A DNA stretch of 64,000 bases, taken from positions 62,001-126,000 of the forward strand of contig NZ_JARGDK010000004.1 in assembly GCF_029210495.1 (NCBI RefSeq), read 5' to 3'. Under the pieces are notes generated by a model. It worked only from the letters and a program-made list of their open reading frames with translations. It was not told the DNA's origin and did no database searches. Every line of letters starts with the position of its first letter. The stretch's first letter is position 1. A program made the translations under genes and the position numbers. The DNA comes from Pseudothioclava nitratireducens (GTDB taxonomy: Bacteria; Pseudomonadota; Alphaproteobacteria; Rhodobacterales; Rhodobacteraceae). Positions 62,090 to 64,000 of this stretch are shown one piece after another.

Positions 62090-64000
62090 GCCTCTTCCTC
62101 CTCAAGGCGGATCAACGCGGCCCCGGCTTCAACCTGAGCGCCTTCGGTGACCAGCACCTCTGCGACGACCCCGTCGCGGGCGGCCAGCATGGTATGTTCC
62201 ATCTTCATCGCCTCCATGATCGCCAGCGGCGTGCCCGCCGCGACCTCCTGCCCGGCGGTGACGAAGACAGCTTTGACCAGCCCCGGCATCGGCGCAAGGG
62301 TGAGGTCGGTCGCGGTTTCGGCCCCGGCACTGGCCAGCGGATCGACCCGCTCGAAGCGCCACGCCCGATCGGTGAAGACGGTGATCGCGGCAGCATCCGT
62401 ATGGAAGCGCGCGCCGGTTTTCGCCCCATCGACCCACCAGCCATCGGCGCGGCGTTCGCACAGATGACGTCGCCCCTCGATCTCGACCGTGATCCGGCCC
62501 GGCGCTTCGACCTCGACGACCGCCACCGGCTCGAACGGCACGGGCCGGCGCAGCGGCGCCCAAAGGCTAAAGCCCGCGCCCTGCCCGTTCTCCAGCCCCG
62601 CTGCCGCGATGACGGCGAGCGCCTCGACGGCGGGCGGCACCGCGCCTTCGGCGGTCAGCGCGTCGATCTCGCGCCCGATCAGGCCGGTATCGACATCCCC
62701 CGCCGCAAAGCCTGCATGACGGGCCAGCGCGCCGAGGAAGCTCAGGTTGGTCACCGTGCCCGCCACCTCGGTCTCTTCGAGCGCTCGGGTCAGTTGCGCG
62801 AGCGCCGCGCCGCGCGTGGGGCCGTGCGTGATGATCTTCGCGATCATCGGATCATACCACGGGCTAATCGTATCGCCCGCCCGCACCCCGGTATCGGCGC
62901 GGCACCCATCCGCAAAGCGCAGATGCGAGAGCGTCCCGGTCGCGGGCAGGAAGCCCGCAGGCACGTCCTCGGCATAAAGGCGCGCCTCGAACGCATGGCC
63001 GGTGATCGAGAGGTCCGATTGCGCGCAGGGCAGGCTCTCGCCGCTCGCCACGCGCAGTTGCCACTCCACAAGGTCGATCCCGGTGATCGCCTCGGTCACC
63101 GGATGCTCCACCTGAAGGCGGGTGTTCATCTCCATGAACCAGAAGCGATCCGGACGCAGACCCTCGGAGCCGTCGACGATGAATTCGACCGTGCCCGCGC
63201 CCTTGTAGCCGATCGCCTCGGCGGCGCGCACGGCGGCCTGCCCCATGGCGGCGCGCATCTCTTCGGTCATGCCGGGCGCAGGGGCCTCTTCGATGACCTT
63301 CTGGTGGCGGCGTTGGAGCGAGCAATCCCGCTCGAACAGATGCACCGCATGGGAGCCGTCGCCGAAGACCTGCACCTCGATATGGCGCGGCTTTTCCACG
63401 AATTTTTCGATCAGCACGGCTGCGTTGCCGAAGGCGGTCTGCGCCTCGCCCTGAGCGGACTTGAGCGCCGCCATGAAAGCGGAGGGATGCTCGACCATAC
63501 GCATGCCCTTGCCGCCACCGCCCGCAACCGCCTTGATCAGCACCGGATAGCCGATGCTGTCCGCCGCCCCCGAGAGATGCTCGGGGTCCTGATTGTCGCC
63601 GTGATAGCCCGGCACCACGGGCACGCCCGCCTTGCTCATCAGCGCCTTGGCGGCGTCCTTGAGCCCCATCGCGCGGATCGCAGACGCCGATGGCCCGATG
63701 AAGACCAGCCCCGCCGCCTCGACCGCATCGACGAAATCGGGGTTTTCGGAGAGGAACCCGTAGCCCGGATGAATCGCCTCGGCCCCGGTGTCGAGCGCGG
63801 CCTGAATGATGGCATCGCCGCGCAGATAGCTGTCTTTCGGCGCGGGGCCGCCGATGGCGATGGCCTCATCGGCGAGGCAGACATGGGCCGCGCCCGCATC
63901 GGCCTCGGAATAGACGGCGACCGTCGCCACGCCCAGCTTGCGCGCGGTCTTGATGACGCGAGCGGCGATTTCGCCTCGGTTGGCGATCAGGATCTTGCGA
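62086..64000 (-). CDS. liuD: 3-methylcrotonyl-CoA carboxylase alpha (biotin) subunit, start beyond window edge
   Basis: The biotin-carrying subunit of methylcrotonyl-CoA carboxylase. The frame is open to the window edge, where KILIANRGEIAARVIKTARK is the classical N-terminus of biotin carboxylases, so only about two codons are missing. Biotin carboxylase domain: IHPGYGFLSEN, AVAGGGGKGMRMV (ATP-grasp loop), FMEMNTRLQVEHPVTEAITG. A middle BT domain follows, then a C-terminal biotinyl domain with EAMKMEHTM and its biotin lysine. A propionyl-CoA carboxylase alpha would look similar; the HMG-CoA lyase and hydratase neighbours favour MCC. Confidence 0.93.
   Translation of the reverse strand, partial: RKILIANRGEIAARVIKTARKLGVATVAVYSEADAGAAHVCLADEAIAIGGPAPKDSYLRGDAIIQAALDTGAEAIHPGYGFLSENPDFVDAVEAAGLVFIGPSASAIRAMGLKDAAKALMSKAGVPVVPGYHGDNQDPEHLSGAADSIGYPVLIKAVAGGGGKGMRMVEHPSAFMAALKSAQGEAQTAFGNAAVLIEKFVEKPRHIEVQVFGDGSHAVHLFERDCSLQRRHQKVIEEAPAPGMTEEMRAAMGQAAVRAAEAIGYKGAGTVEFIVDGSEGLRPDRFWFMEMNTRLQVEHPVTEAITGIDLVEWQLRVASGESLPCAQSDLSITGHAFEARLYAEDVPAGFLPATGTLSHLRFADGCRADTGVRAGDTISPWYDPMIAKIITHGPTRGAALAQLTRALEETEVAGTVTNLSFLGALARHAGFAAGDVDTGLIGREIDALTAEGAVPPAVEALAVIAAAGLENGQGAGFSLWAPLRRPVPFEPVAVVEVEAPGRITVEIEGRRHLCERRADGWWVDGAKTGARFHTDAAAITVFTDRAWRFERVDPLASAGAETATDLTLAPMPGLVKAVFVTAGQEVAAGTPLAIMEAMKMEHTMLAARDGVVAEVLVTEGAQVEAGAALIRLEEEEA

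Overview
This 64 kb window is chromosomal housekeeping DNA from a high-GC alphaproteobacterium, almost certainly of the family Rhodobacteraceae (Rhodobacter/Paracoccus/Thioclava-like; the genus cannot be fixed by eye). The evidence is an ALAS-type HemA very close to Rhodobacter HemA, a nuo operon interspersed with extra reading frames as in Rhodobacter and Paracoccus, a long L21 protein, a double-length Dcd, the gene order rpmF-plsX-fabH-ihfA-merR, and FNR/FnrL-type boxes. No phage, IS element, CRISPR array, rRNA or defence island is visible. Coding density is high and no gene-free stretch exceeds 300 bases.

Layout. 1-7 kb (minus strand): a DUF2189 membrane protein, a small P-loop kinase, prfB, penicillin-binding protein 1A and an AmiC-type amidase, a cell-wall cluster followed by release factor 2. 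7-9 kb: a class I/II aminotransferase divergent from a periplasmic DsbA-like protein. 9-13 kb (minus): ispG, a RodZ-like HTH protein and hemA, with an FNR-type box upstream of hemA. 13-14.5 kb (plus): an M20 dipeptidase. 14.7-18.8 kb (minus): proB-obgE, a GNAT acetyltransferase, then rplU-rpmA behind a clear sigma-70-type promoter. 18.8-23.1 kb (minus): an AMACR-like racemase, a Uup-type ABC-F ATPase, an OlsB-like acyltransferase and BamE.

23.2-29.7 kb (plus): yceD-rpmF-plsX-fabH-ihfA-merR (ribosome/fatty-acid initiation cluster), tRNA-Pro(GGG), dcd and an orphan secreted protein. 29.7-37.1 kb (minus): argS-SPOR protein-nagZ-scpA-scpB-small protein (arginyl-tRNA synthesis, envelope, murein recycling and chromosome condensation in one tightly packed run), preceded by a CPA-type antiporter with a TrkA-N tail. 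37.3-38.9 kb (plus): a RhlE-like DEAD-box helicase ending in a bidirectional terminator.

38.9-59.6 kb (minus): a probable 20.6 kb operon nuoABCDE-urf-urf-nuoF-urf-nuoG-urf-nuoHI-urf-nuoJKLMN-birA-coaX-rnj, giving all 14 subunits of respiratory complex I (nuoC and nuoD separate), five accessory frames, two cofactor genes and RNase J. A second FNR-type box sits upstream of nuoA. 59.8-64 kb (minus): the end of a leucine-degradation (liu/mcc) operon, running into the window edge: 3-methylcrotonyl-CoA carboxylase alpha, a GST, HMG-CoA lyase and a methylglutaconyl-CoA hydratase-like protein.

I see no obviously novel multi-gene system. The most interesting points are: one C-terminal helix-hairpin-helix-like module shared by L21, NuoE and an uncharacterised nuo-operon membrane protein; five non-subunit frames inside the nuo operon, two of them small candidate lipoproteins; identical-class FNR boxes before hemA and nuoA; and a dispersed GC-rich palindromic intergenic element, once present as a long inverted pair between dsbA and ispG.
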